Shown here piece by piece: positions 25,671 through 40,400 of a stretch of 64,000 bases of DNA. The first letter of the stretch is position 1, and each line of letters begins with the position of its first letter. A model generated the notes under the pieces. The model did not search any database, was not told the origin of the DNA, and was given only the letters and a program-made list of their open reading frames with translations. A program made the position numbers and the translations under genes. Origin of the DNA: Nereocystis luetkeana. Taxonomy: Eukaryota; Sar; Phaeophyceae; Laminariales; Laminariaceae. The stretch covers positions 11,031,938-11,095,937 of the forward strand of contig JARUPZ010000008.1 in assembly GCA_031213475.1 (NCBI GenBank). Reading direction: 5' to 3'.

Positions 25671-28019
25671 CTGCTTGTTAGGAGGCCTTGCTGGGGGGGG
25701 GGGGGGGGGGGGGGGGGCTACAGAGGGAGTAAGGCGGCAGGGGTTGTTTCCTCCGTACGATCAATAGCAATACGAACCAGCGGCCCCGAACGACCCTCAG
25801 GTCGTTGAAAGAAAGCAGTTTGAAAGCAACAATTTTTGTTGGGCAGCGGGTGTTCGGTCGATACTTGTTCAGAAGTCGGGGGGGGGGGGCTGGTCAGGGA
25901 CAGACGAGGTCAAGGCAGGTAGTAGTATGTTGGGGGGGCGTCGGAGAAGGTAGAGAGCTTCAGGCGAGGCAAGGCGGCAGGGAGGCTCTCCTCGGTACGA
26001 CCGACGGCAGTACGGACTACTGTAGCAAATAAACCGCACGACCTTATGGCAGTGATGGATACCGATACCGTACCGCACCGCACCGCACCGCACCGGACCG
26101 CACCGGAAATACCGTGAAACGGTGTCGATAAAGGCACACCAAGCAAGTATCATTCGGTGAACACCGATACCGAAATACCGATATCGAAATGCCGTTACCG
26201 TACTACGTTGTTCCGGTATGCGTCGTCCGACCAGTACGAAAGCCCCCGCTCTGCATACGACAACACCCATCTGGCCTAGCAGCGAACCGCAACGAAACTC
26301 AGGACGTGTCGGCAAACAAAAAAAAACGACGGTACCGAAATACCGATACGGTCGGTACTCGTCATCCCCCTTGCCTGATATGTTTGCCTCCGCCCTCTTC
26401 CTTGTCGTCCGCCAGGGATCTCGGTCCGTTGGGCTACTGGTAAAAGGATAACGAATGACCTCCCCAGTCTAAAAGCCTTGCAGCACTCTCTTTCCCTTCA
26501 AAACAGCGGGATCATCGGTATCAAGTCCGAAGTTTTCGACAATACCTGGGGATCCACGAATAGTGTGTTCGGGCGTCCACAATAGACGAACTCGTCAGGC
26601 ATTTTTTTTTTCGGGCATATCTATGTTCACGCGTGTACCGCATTGTGTTTGCCTCCAGCGGCATCTACGCGGGGGGCGGAGGGGGGGGGCTCTGGGGCTC
26701 CCTGGGGGGGGCTTACACGCCTACCCCTGCGGGGGGCTAACACGTCAGGGGTGCTTTCACGCGCAACACGCCTGCCGCTCTCCTAGCGGCGCGCGCAACA
26801 GACGCCGGGGTCTTAATCAATGCCCTGACAGCCAGTGTCTTTAGCGCGTACATTTTACCAGCTGCCTGGTATACACAGAATGTACCTCGCTTACAATAAC
26901 CGAACGAAGTGGATTGAACGCCAAGTGAAAAATAGGGCAGTTCTTCATCCCCTCGGTCCGACTGTCGAGGTTGTTGCAGGGACCGTGGTTGGTGGCCCGT
27001 CATGGTGCTGTGGTGTTGTGGTCATGCAATCTGCATACGAAAAAACGATTTTAGCACAAGCCTTAGTATGCTATTGATAGTACGTTAGTATGCACACTCA
27101 AGACGAGTAGATACCAAGGAGGAAAAGGGAGAACAAAATGAAAAGCACATTGGGGCAGCCGCGCTATGCACCTGGCTCGGCTCGGGACGTCGGCTGCGCT
27201 AACGAAGCCGAAAGGCAACCCTACCAGGACGATACGTGTACGCGACTTCTAAGCAGAGGCTGGAGTCACGCACGCTTGAGGCCGCCCCGAGCTCCTAAAG
27301 GGACCATGACCCACCGCCCACCTCAGACAGCCGCCAACCCTTACTTCCCACCACCAGGCGACCCCAAGGCAGCCTCCATGTGGTATCAATGATGCTCCGA
27401 GGCGACCTCACGACCATCTCACGAACTCTTCAAGCGCGACCTCAAGGCGATCTCGTGATTAAAGATTCTCAGTGAAACATCATACGCACCCCTTCCCCGT
27501 CCAGCAGGGCAAACACACCAGGCAATCCACAAAAAAAAAAAAAAAAAAAAAAACTGCACCTAACACGAAAGGTTGCTGAAACAAAAACGACGCCGTCAAT
27601 ACGGCCCCCGTCCACGCTTGAATCACGGCCCAGCGCGCCTAGCTCCGTGCGTGGGGTTGGGTGGGGCAAGGTTGTCCCAGGGAAATAAACCTTGCCTCGG
27701 TCGCCGGCGCGAGAGTTCCGTCGGCACGGCCGCAGCAGCAGCGGCCACAGCATCCACGGTAGCCACCGCGGTGCCACGATCTCGGAGCGAACAGCGCAGG
27801 CGCGAAAACAAAAATCAAAAATATCAAGCCGCCACGATCAAAGCCACCGACGTGAAACCAGTGGCACTTCCGCTGAGCAGTACCGGGGAGCGATGGCGGG
27901 GGGAAAAACGCCTGTTGGCAACGCCCGGCGACATGAAAACCAGGGGGGAACGCAATGCCGGAGACTATACCGGAGGGCGATACCAGCGCTAAGGGAGGGA
28001 AGAGGCGGGTGCACTCGTG

Positions 28020-28138
28020 TCATGTATAGCCGTACAAGTATAAGACCATAGACCCTGGCATGCCGACAATCGATGCCGGGATGGAGCTCGTCGGCCGGTT
28101 ACCGACCGGGGGTAGTTGTGGGGGGGGGGGGGGGGGTT
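28020..28138. repeat. Diverged satellite unit ending in a G-tract
   Basis: The string GACCATAGACCCTGGCAT, then GATGCCGGGATGGAGCTCGT, matches the satellite at 34.8-35.3 kb with substitutions. A run of G at about 28121-28137 follows, and the isopropylmalate synthase stop codon (28146-28144) comes directly after. Confidence 0.5.
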
Positions 28139-28143
28139 GCGGC

Positions 28144-28360
28144 TTACAAGACGTCCTTCTGTGGGTGCGCCTTGTCGGGCTGGCCACGGTTGCTGAGGAG
28201 GCGATTTACTGCGTGTAGGTAGGCCTCGGCCGAGGCATGGATGACGTCCGTGTCGGCCGCCTTCCCGATGTACTCGCGCTTCGACAGCTCGTCCTGCACG
28301 CGGACCGTCACCTCGCCCAGGGCGTCAATGCCGGCGGTTACGCTGCAAGGCCGAAACAGC

Positions 28361-28439
<79 letters not shown>

Positions 28440-31400
28440 GCAACAGCAACAACGAAGCGGCGACGAAAAGCAAAGCATTCAAAATCATATATCCGGGCGA
28501 AGCCGCAACAAAATAGCGTCCAAAACACAACGTCCGCGTGAAACCGCAAAAAGGACGACAATAACAATACAATTGACCAATAAAATTCGCGGGAAACCGT
28601 AACAAAAAACCGTCACATCAACAAAACAAAAAAAACGTGAACGAAACCAACAGCAAATCAAACAAAATCGCCCCCGAACCGCAACACATAGAATATTAAC
28701 AACAACAGAATCAGCGCGAACCCGCAGCGAAAACCGTTCACAACAACAAAATCCGCCGTGGAGTAGAAAAAGAAGTGGGGGGGGAAGGCGCGGGCAGACG
28801 TATGGGCAGAAGCGGGAAAGGGGGGACGGGACAGTCATCCGGTGAACCGGTGAGTTGGAATCGGGATCTTCGAGCCGGCGAAATCGGCATCAAGAGCCCA
28901 ACGCCTTCCAATCACACGCGGGACAGAGAGGAGGTGACGCCCTACTTACGATAATCTAGATCTTAGCCTCCTATTTTTATGTTTCGTGCATGATCTGTAA
29001 AGTACGCTTCAGACCCAGAGAGAGCCCGTCCTCTATACATCATGCAGATACTGTGTGAGGCAACCCGACGCGGTGGCAGGAGCTGCTAGATCACACAGAT
29101 CAGGAGTCCATCTCCTCGGGAAAGATCTGCAGATCGTGAAAGGGACGGATCGACCATATTTCCGATGCGTGAAACGTTCGATTGGGTTCAAGGATCAACG
29201 TTCGGGGCCGCCAGCACACTCCTCAAGGTCAAACAGTGGGACTAGTTATTATGCTTAGCGACGGCCGCCATGCGGGACAAGGAATGGAACGGCAAAAGAC
29301 ACACGTTGTACCATGGTCTGAATAGGAAACACCCGAATCGAGAGAAAAGAAAAGAAAAAAAAAAAACATACGTGCGTACGTACCGTACCGTAAGCACAAC
29401 ACCACATACGGAAGAAAAAGAACGTAGCTCGAAAACCGCGCCATGTTTCCTAACTTCCGAATCGATCTGCAACAAAATATGTCAGTACTTCGCCCCGAAC
29501 ACAAGCAACAACCCAACGAGAGCCACGCGATACACGCACACGGCCGCGACGTGGAAGTGAGCAATCACCCCCCCTCCCCCCCGCCCTCCCCGTCCCTCGC
29601 AATCACAACAGACTCGTCGTCGTCGTCGTCGTCGTCCCCCCCTCCCGCCTCCCCCGCGATCATAACACACTTGACCCACCCACCCCAAAAAAAGCATCAC
29701 AGCGCTGTCGGACCCCCCCCACCCGCCCCGCCCTGCGTCAAACCAAAACCAAGGCCGAGACGAAGCGACGCGATTCACGCACCTAGCGACCGAGTACTCC
29801 AGGAGCTTGGTCTGTTCGTTGCCCACGAGCACGTCTACCGCCTTGTAGGCCGCGTCCACTGGACCCGTCCCCACAGCGGCAACGCAGCTCTCCTTGACCG
29901 TCTCCGTGTCGTACAGGGTCACCGTAGCGGTCGGCTTGTTGTTCGTTCCGACGGAAGCCTGTGAGAGCGGGGGTAGCGGGGGGCAGGGGGGTTAAGGCGG
30001 GGGGGAGGGGAGAACGACCGGTCAAATTGGCGCACGGAAAGTATTGTCGCGTGAAGCGTGGTGAGCTTAAGCTTTTTTTTTCGTTTCTTACCAACAAGCC
30101 GGAGGATCAGATCATATTATTTTCACTTATCTGCCGGAGGATAAAAATACGAGGGACGTAAAAGGGGGGAGGCGGACCGGGGCAAGGGAGAGGTGGGAGG
30201 CGGGGGGGGGGGCGTATTGATTCGTTGCTTGCCGTAACCGTTTGACCATTGACCACGCATCCCTTTCGGGACGGGGGGAGGGGGGGGTATGGAACGGGAG
30301 AGGAGGGGGGGGAGGGGGGGGGGGGGTGAGGAAGGAAGGCAATCAAACCGTTAGGCGGCCTGGGCGGGCAGAAGCCGGGCAAGCTCGAGGGTGCGACCAT
30401 CCACGGGCATGACACAAGAGACAGCAGCAGCGCAACGACGAACGACGGCACAGCGAAACAACGTGAACCACATCGGGCTACTATCACACTCTGCAGCCGT
30501 AGAAGAAAGCAACACACGCAGATCCGACAACGGCCAAGCGCAATTCGGGTAGGGTACGGGGCACGTCTTGCCTGCAGGCCGACCAGCTCGTAACGCCTCA
30601 GGTTGACATCGCGGATCTCGTCGTTCACGATGGAGGCCAGATCGAGAGAGGTGATCGTCTTTTTTTTGTCCGCCAGGTCCTTGAAACGGAGGAAAGCCCT
30701 GTTGAGCTCGTCGTTCGTCAAAGCGTAGCCGGCTTCCTGCGGACATAGGGGGGGGGGGGGGGGGGGGGGAGCGGTACGATAGCCGATACCGGCCAGTCCG
30801 TTGGTCAGTTGATTCGTTTCCTCGGTACGGCAGAGAAATCGCGAATCAACCTGTCAATCAATCAATCAATCAATCAACCAATCGACCAATCAATTAAGAG
30901 ATTACTATGAATCAGCCGTTCAATGAATTAATCAATCAATCAAACAACCACCGGCAACCAACGTACCAACCAACGTACCAACCAACGTACCAACCAATCA
31001 ACTAATCGATTGATCGAGCAACCAATCAACGAACCCGAAATCGTTTAAGGACATCATTTAGTTAGTGACTCAAATTAATCAATGACTCAGTCAATCTTGG
31101 CGGAGCATGATTTCCTGCTTCGGACGCCACGCACGGTGCCCAGTACCGCCCATTCACTTGAGCAAGCTGCGAACAGAAACAGGACTGCGCAGAAAATGAC
31201 GGTCCGTCATGTCCAGCACAAGTACAGGGTGTGTTCGACCAAGAACAGGCCTTCTTCCGACGCAGCAGAGCGCGAAGCCCCTCCTCCCCTTGACCCCTCA
31301 TGCCTGCCCCTGCCCCTGCCCCTACCCCTACCCTCGCTATTCAAACGCACACAAGCAAATTGGAAACCCAATCAGAAAGAAACAACAAAATACAGGAGGG

Positions 31401-34400
31401 CTACAAGAGCAAAAAGCGGGACAAACACACCCCGTCGATTAGACAAGCGCAGATCGTACCGTCTACCGGCGGTATACCCGTGTACACATCTCAGCAAGTA
31501 ACGAGAAGGTGCTCAGCAATTAACGAGAACGTTTCCCAGAACGCCCCCCAAGCAACAGTCCTCAGAACGGCCCCTTAGCAAGGTCCATCGGCGACGTTTC
31601 TCTTACACCCGGGATAGAGACAGACCCCAAGAAAACTACAGAACAAATAAAAACAGCAACGATCTTCTGGAATCTTTCACGCAACATTCCTCGTAGCCGC
31701 CATTCAGCGACGCCCCCCAGCACGGTCCTTGCCTGAAGGCGGGAGCGGAAGGCGTGGCGGCCGGAGTGCTTGCCGAGCACGAGCGAGGTGTCCTGGTGCA
31801 GGCCCACGAGCTCGGCGTCCATGATCTCGTATGTCTCCTTGTTCTTCAGAACGCCGTCCTGTAAGGGCGCAAGCGCAAGCGCAGACACAATACCAGGCAC
31901 CGTAAAAAATAAGAACATAAAAAAATGCCCAGTACAGGTAGTTAAAAAAAACAAAAGCAAGCGCACGAACAAGCAAATAAGACACATACCCGGCAACGGG
32001 GTTAACAAAACGGAGAAGCAAACGAAACACAACAGGACGAAAACAAAAAATAACAAGACAAGAAGTAAGCGGAAAGTTTTGTCCCGGGGGGGTTTTCACT
32101 ATGCCGCCGACCGGGTGGTGTTTTTATTGCGAGCCATCCAGAAATGGCAGAACAACCCTACCCCTCAGTTCGATGACTTAACCTCGACGGCCGATACTAT
32201 ACATGCTTCCTTCATAAACACAGAACAAACGAGGAACAGAAACAAAAAATAACAACAACAAACAACAACAACAACAACAACAACAGCAACAACAACAACA
32301 GCAACAACACCAACAACAACAACAACAACAACACCAGCACCAACAACAACAGCTCAACAACAGCAGCAACAACAACAACAGCTCAACAACAGCAGCTCAA
32401 CAACAGCACCAGCACCAACAACAACAGCTCAACAACAGCAGCAACAGCGATAAGAACGGAAAACAACAGCAGCAACAGCGATAAGAACGGAAAGCAACAA
32501 CACCAGCACCGATCACCACGAAAACGATACGCCTTAGAGCCACGCACGCATGCATGCACATGCTTGGCGCACTACATAGAGGACAGCAACAAAACGAGCA
32601 CCGGGTCTACCAAAACACGGCATTTTTCTTGTTTCAACCGCACGGCATGCGCTCATGCTCACATACCATGCCTACAAGTATGTACCCTACACCAATACGC
32701 CACTGGCAATACCCCCGCGACCACGCCTGAAACGGCGAAAAACCGCCATGTCCCCGACGTACAAGAAACGCTATGGATAGGATCATCGCAACATATACAT
32801 ACTTCGAAGTATAACTTCATCTCATGTCGACCGACTTAGTAGTGGGCAAATATCTCAGAAAAAAATGTGGAATGGCACACCATCGTGGACATCCTTTCAG
32901 TCTCGTACTCCGGACGAATCTATCTGGCACTGCCTTGTTGCTCGCTGCTGTCCCAGCTAAAGGCCCTATACCAGCGCCTCGACGTTTCGCACTTCGTTCG
33001 ATCATGTATAGAGGCGGGGAGGCCCATTCTAATCCCTGTACTTCGATTTGAAAAAAAAAACACACACACACACACACAAATGTTCCTTTTACTCCAGGAA
33101 GCAGGGCGGCACGATCGCCCCCCCCCCCCCCCCCCCCCCCCCCCCGCGTAGACAACTTGCTTGCCTGGTGAATTCCCGACTCGTGCGAGAAAGCGTTGGC
33201 CCCGACGATGGCCTTGTTCGCTTGGACCATCATGCCCGTCATGGAGGACACCAGCTTCGACGACCTGTAGATCTCCTGCGTGTCGATGTTGGTCAGAGCG
33301 GCGTCCGAGAGGACTGGCCGATCGAAAGAAGGGTTGTAGTACGTCTGCAGAGAATGAGCCAATTCGCGACCCAAGGCCGATATGAGGGGGAAGGGGAGGC
33401 AAGGCCGGTGGGGAGGGGGGGGGGGAAGAAAGAGGGGGGGGAGGGTAAAAAATGTGGGTGAAAGGTCTATGAGAATAGGCCGAGAGGGTGGAAGAAGTAA
33501 AAGTGGGAAAGGGGTGGGAACTGGAGATGGGAGGGATGGCGTCTGCCTCAAGAGACCCATGGCTTGAACAGACCTACCTACCTCTGTGCTGAGGTTGCAG
33601 GGTGGGGATAAGAGGCAATGCAACAAAAAACGAAACATTTAAAGCCTGTTGGACACCTACTTGTCGAAAGCGCGAACAGGCCGAAAATGTCACCGATGAA
33701 CTCCGCCAGCACAGCGGAAAAAGAGAGGAGGCGTCACGGTGTGTGTTCCCTCGATGATGAGGCCTCGTTTCGCTGCCCGGTGGGAGACACGAGACAAAAA
33801 CAGCTTGATACAGCGGAAAACAGAGGCGTCACAGGACCATTCGGGTCCAACGGCTGTCGCAAAATCGATCCGAGCACTGCACTCTACGCGATGATTTCTG
33901 CACCGCGCATCGTCTCGTTCACAGTCTCGCCGAACGATGGGGACAGCGATGTTGGTCGTAGTGAAAAAACACCACCACTGCCCCCGCCACTACCACCAAC
34001 ACCACCGACCCTTCTTCGTGCGCCAAAGTCGGCGGCGGGGATGAGCAAAAGCTACCCATTATGTAATGCCTGTTGACTACTGCACTTGGCAATGGTAAGA
34101 AATCGAAATGCTGGCCCGATACCACCACCACCATCACCATCACCACCACCACCACCATCATCATCGCCACCACCATGGACTCATCACGGACCAAAGGCGG
34201 CGGCGGGGATAAGAATGTACGGACTATTCAACCCCTGATGGCATCGCCACATTCTCGTAGTTTGCTGTACTCTGCGCCTTTTTCTTTATGGCCCTTATCA
34301 TGGGGGGGGGCATAGTTAACAGGACCTATGGCATACATAAAAACCTATATATTTACCCATTTTTACTAACAAAATTTGGTCCTCTTAACTACGGTCCCCC

Positions 34401-37400
34401 GTAATAGTACAAACGGGGGAAATATATACCAGGTCGGTTTTTGTGTGTACCGTAGGTCCTATTTACTGTGGTCCCCCGTAGTAGTATTTGCGGTAAACTA
34501 ACGTACGCAAACGGAAACAAAAAAAAACAGAAATCATGAAGTACAGGCCCCCCCGTGTTGCTTCCCATTCCAGGTACGGTGTGACTTCCTCTCAGTGTAG
34601 TAGCAGTTAGTAGCAGTACCAAATAAAATCTGTGTCGCATACCGCTGTGTATGCAAAAATGGGAACAGAAACGGTAATCGTGAGGTAAAGGTCCCCGTAA
34701 ATCCTGTGCAAGGCATACCTTTCGGGGGTGCATACCAGGGCCACGACGATCTCCGTGTGGAGGCGGTGGGGGGGGGGGGGGGGGGGGGGGGTACTCATTA
34801 TCATGCATGGTCGTAGTCGTAAGCCCATAGACCCTCGCATCCCTACAATACCGGGACGGAGCACGTCGGGTTTTCACCGACCCACAGGGAGGGGGGGTGT
34901 ACTCGATAGGAGGGATGTACTCGATCTTATGCATGGCGGTAGTCGTATGACCATAGACCCTCGCATCCCTACAATGCCGGGACGGAGCACGTCGGGTTTT
35001 CACCGACCGACAGGGAAGGGGGTACTCGATAGGAGAGATGTACTCGATCTCATGCATGGCCGTAGTAGTATGACCATAGACCCTTGCATCCCCACAATGC
35101 CGTGACGGAGCATGTCGGGTTTTCATCGACCCACGAGGAGGGGGGGTGTACTCGATAGGAGAGATGTACTCGATCTCATGCATGGCCGTAGTCGTATGAC
35201 CATAGACCCTCGAATCCCTACAATGCCGGGACGGAGCATGTCGGGTTTTCGCCGACCAGGCAGACATTGCTTGCACCAAGCGCGAAGCGCCGTGAGGTGT
35301 CTGGCGAGTCGCATGAAGGGTGAGCTGCATCCTACTAAGAACCACTTTTGAGGCGGACTTGTATATGGACGACAGCTTCAATGAGTTGATTTAATTTCCG
35401 GTGTAACGAGGAGGGGGGGGGGGTAAAAAACACCTACTGCTAGTACCGCCAGCAAACAAGCGGCAGCAAAAAAACACTACAGTACTTACTCGTGAGGTTA
35501 AGGTGCCCCTAAAAAAAAAAATGGAAACGAAAAAGGTTACGAGTACTTATCACCAGGTCAGCCCCTCGATGACTGGACGCCCGTTTCGGGGAGACTATTA
35601 TTACCGGGGACCATAGTTAATACCAGGTAGGACCTATGGTGTACATTAAAAAAAAAACTGCAGATTTAATCATTTTTACTATTAATATTAATAACAATGT
35701 TTGGTCCTTTTAACCATGGTCTCCCGTAATAATAACAACTTAGTCTCCTGTACACTGCAGCTCGAGGAAATGGAACAAAGCCCCCCTTGCTATACTTTGA
35801 AGTATATATATGATATGTAGGTCTAGATATATATCGTAAGTACATGTACCTTTCTGACGTGCAGAGCCATAACGATCTCTTCCAAGGCGGCGTTACCAGC
35901 ACGCTCCCCGATCCCGTTGATCGTGCACTCCACCTGTCGCATGCACCCGGAAGCCGACCCCAGAATCGAAAAAAGACGGCCGGAAAAGGAAAAAAACGAA
36001 TTACCGAAGAAACAAAAAAACACGTGTTAATATATACCTGGTATGCATTCGCGGTGATACTACAGTACGGTAAGAATACACATTTTTGAATAAAAGCAGA
36101 GACGATACGACACGGACAGTAAATATTCCGAAGGGTGAGTCCAGTAGGACATAGGTATGTACTTACACTTTGGACGGGTACATATGGTACATACCCTCGG
36201 TGTACCCGGGTACATGAGGCACATACTCTGGAGGTACCCGGATACCTACGGTATACCTGGTATACCCTAGGGGCACCCGGGTACATACGGTATGTCTACA
36301 TTATATATACAAGGCTCTTCGCTCCGCGGGCGGCCTACGCCGCCCGCTACGCTCGCTCAGGAAGGGAAAAAGTACATCAAATTATGCGAAGCGAACAGAG
36401 GTCCACGATTGAGTTTAGTTTGTCAAGGATCGTAGTTGCAAACCGGCGACTTGATAATGCCAAGAGTCCCGTCACCATGCTTCAGGGAAAAACAGCTCCG
36501 ACGTTAGCTTGGATGCCACATATACGCTTCGCGTGGCGGATGTCGTACGTACGTACATACCCCAGGTAGGGTACTTCTACTGTCTGTGCTTATTTTCTTC
36601 TTTCGATATGCTCTATATCTGTACTGTATGTACGAAGAAAGCGAAAGCACAGGACGGCACAGCAGCAAAAACAATGAAATTGAAACCGAAAACTCGGAAA
36701 GGAAAAAAAATCCCCGTCCTCTCTCGTGTAATATTTTTCTGCCTGATTGGAACACCTTAGACCCGGTCGGAAAGAAGAAAAGAAAAAAATCGCACAGAAG
36801 AGCTTCTCTCTCAGCCTCGTACGCCGCCCGCCCCTCTCGCGACCACCTCGCTACCGATTCGGTCCGGGTAAAGCATTTATCACTCTCTGCCACAATCAGC
36901 CCCGTCGCCCGCCTCGCGTGAAGCCCGGTGCACCGTGGCCGTCGTTCGCCAGCTCGATAACGTTGGTGTTCAAACTGCACACCTCCCTCTTTCAACTTTA
37001 GTGTGGTCGCAAAAATAAGCACCGCTTGAATATTATCTTGCCCTCCCGAACGACCTTCATAACTCGTACATACTCTATCAACAATCATAAATCGAAGCCA
37101 GACAAAGCCCGTTCATGGATCCCTCGTGTCTCGAGGCACACGCGACGCCTAGGCACGAAAGCGGCGACCGCGCTCCTTGCAACCCCCCGTCTACCCGCCA
37201 GCACCCGCTGACACCCGCGACGGTGCCGGGTCCTCCCGCGATGCCGTGCTCGGAGAACACGCACGCACACGAAACGAAAGAAGAAAAAAGGAAGAAAGGA
37301 CCGAGAAAACAAAGAACTGCTGGAAAGGTCCGGCAAGTAATGAAAGGAGGGGTTTGAAAGTGGGAGCTCTGAGAGGCCAGGGATGCACCAACGGAGCACG

Positions 37401-40400
37401 CTCAGGGGTTGTGATCTAAGTATGTAGTTCTATACTCTGGGGGTAACCGGGTACGCAAGGTATATACTCTGGAGATACCCAGGTACATGCGGGTATACAC
37501 CCTAGGGGTGGGGGTATCCGGGTACATACGTGAGAATACACTCTGGGGGTACCCGGGTACATCGGTACACACTATAGGGGTACCGGAGCACATACCCGAG
37601 TATGGCCCAAACAAGCAGGTTTGGTACCCGGGTACCCCAGAGCATATACCCACTCTCGGCGGTAACATAACGATCGTATAGACATTGCTATAAAGACGAA
37701 GCGGTCCTTATATTTCCACCCAGGGTGGTAGTAAACACACCCTTGCACACCTCGGACAGGCCACCATCTATAGATCATCTACAGATCATCCGCACATAGA
37801 TCATCTAGATCCTAGGCTGGCGTTACGAGATGCTATGCAGGGGTATGCATACTTTCCAAGCATCACACACAGCTTGCAAAGATGAGTTTCGACCAAGTCC
37901 TCGATCTCACGGCCGTTGTATTTCAATTCCATACGCAAGTACAGATGCCACCAAGCCAGAAAGCAGACTGTACGGCTCCCATCCGGCAACATGAGCTAGA
38001 TCCTACAGATCATACAGGTCATACATATCATACAGATGATACAGATGATACAGATCATACCGATAATCTGCCCTGAAAGAGCTAACTCGTGGTTCAAAGG
38101 TCATTCGCCGGGGAAACTGTATGTACACCATCCGTCCGACGTGGGGAAGACACCCTCGTATGATTAACGTATCAGCATCTCACAAGGAGGACGCCAGTCA
38201 CAAGGAGGACGCCAGGGCGGCGCGCCAGGAAAAAGAAACGGATGAAAGAATCTACTATTTTAACAGGACCGCGCGCGAAACGAACTACCACATACGTAGA
38301 ACACTTGGAACCAGCACCGAGCAGCAACTACACCGTGAGTCGGAAGCACAAATACCTTTACTGTCAAAGGAACGCACAGTAGAAACAGGCGCGCCCGATG
38401 TATCCCTCACCTGTAATAGCTTGAGAAACCGAGAGTATCAACCCCCTCACATGCCGACGTACTTGGCAACCACTTCATAAAAAAACGCCACATTTTCGAC
38501 CAACACACCAAACAAGGCCTAAGACCGGCAACAAACGGTTCCCGATCTACGTACGTACACCGGTACACCGAATACACGGGAGTCATGAAACGGCAAAAAC
38601 ACACAATGAACAAAAAAAAAGAAAAGAAATAAAAAACACATCCCCCCCACCTGACGCGCTCCTCCCTCGATGGCGGACATGAAGTTAGCCACCGCCATTC
38701 CAAGGTCGTCGTGGCCGTGGACGGAGATGGTGACGTCATCGATGCCCCTGGTAGCCGCGGTAAACGCCGACAGCAGCATGATGGGTTGCAATGTACTGTC
38801 GACATGTGCGCTTGCGTCGTATAAAGTCGTACCAGGTATGATACAGTAGTGCCGTTCCCTCTATAAAATAGTGCCGGTCCCTTTATAAAATACTTCCGGT
38901 TCCTTTATAAAATAGTGTCGGTACCGCTATAAAATAGTGCCGGTCCCCCTATAAAATAGTGCCGGTCCCTCTATAAAAATAGTGCCGGTCTATCTGTAAA
39001 ATAGTGCCGGTCCCTCTGTAAAATAGTGCCGGCATGGTATGCGACAGCAAACAATACCGGCACTAAAGCGACAGTTGGCACTACTAGTATTTCGGGGGGC
39101 CCTAGTTAATAGGACCTATGGTTTACACACAAACCTGTATATTTACATTTTTTTTCTTACAATATTTGGTCGTATTTACTATGGTCCCCCGTAATAGCAC
39201 ACCACCACACTGGTTCATCCCATCATCATAGGCACTATACCGATCCCACAGGCACTATAGCGGGAAACCGGCAGTAATCAACGGGCAGTGTACAGGGACC
39301 ACTATTACGGGGGGCCATAGTAAATAGGACCGAATATTGTTAGTAAAAACAGGGAAATATATCGATTTTTGTGTGTACCGTAGGTCCTATTTACTATGGT
39401 CCCCCGTAATACTGACTGCTGTATATCGTCTTGCGCCGACCACGTCAGCCACGCACTATATTACAGGTGGTTTGAAGGATCATAGGACAAGAAAACCAAC
39501 CTCCCAAAAATATTTGAACAAAAGTGGAAAACATGTCACTGCTGTTCCACAATGGTCCCTTGGACCTTGGACTGAACTCGGCACAGGCACTGCTGCCGCC
39601 GCTGCTGCTACTGCTGCTGTTGCTAGTGCTGCTACACAACCCATGAGCGTTGCGGTGTGTTCGAACAGCGGTAAAGCGAGCGGATGCGTCCAAACCGGGT
39701 GTGTAAAACGAGTGAGCCGGCGCTATTCGAGGAGGGGGGGGCGGGGGGGGTAGGCATAAATACCGGCACTATCGAGGCCGGTCCCAGTATAGTACCGGCA
39801 CAGGCACTACTGCGGGTTCCATCTGTGCCAAGCAAGCAAAACGCACTGTAGCTGGCAACCGGCACTAAAGAGGAACCACGACGGTATTATATTATATATT
39901 CCATTATCAGGATTCTCGTGAACATAAAAAAAAATGATTTGCCGATGCTTCCAGGAATTTTCGTTGGCCTGTGGCTACGCAGTATGTGACGGGGAAAGGT
40001 GAGGTTGCATTGCGCCGCACTTGACAGTCCTGCGCAGGTGGTGCATGAGGCCCATGAACTCCTTCGGGGTGGTGTATCCGACCGTGTCGGGGACGTTGAT
40101 GGTTGTCGCCCCTGCCGCGATGGCCACAGAGTACACCTAGAAACGAACACAAAAGAGATACCAACGAACCCGTGCATGAGGCGATCGAACGCGTGCACGA
40201 GGGGATCGAACACGTGCACGTAACATAGCACTGCCGTAGACTAGGCTACCTAGCGTACGGGCACCTATCAACAGCGTAACACTGCCGTAGATGAACGACA
40301 AAAGCTGCAATGAATAGGAACCTATGATAGGCATGCCGTGTCCAGAGCGGATAGCACCTAGGGTATCCCGTCGAGTTGAGACACGTAGCAAACCGCCCAA

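Larger units (their letters stand above)
19370..28143. other. Convergent intergenic spacer
   Basis: Between the 3' ends of the amine oxidase (plus) and isopropylmalate synthase (minus) genes. I see the copia-like relic (22.3-23.6 kb), its possible leader repeats (24.8-25.3 kb), one satellite unit and G-tracts (25.4-25.9 kb), CCGATACCG arrays (26.05-26.36 kb) and a second diverged satellite unit (28.0 kb). Open frames elsewhere show no family resemblance. Confidence 0.6.

Noticed and set aside
28845-28935. tRNA-like string on the minus strand (AAGGCGTTGGGCTCTTGA ... GGCTCGAAGATCCC)
   Set aside because: It has Leu/Ser- or Lys-like words, but the acceptor and T stems do not pair; at most a decayed tRNA or SINE fragment.
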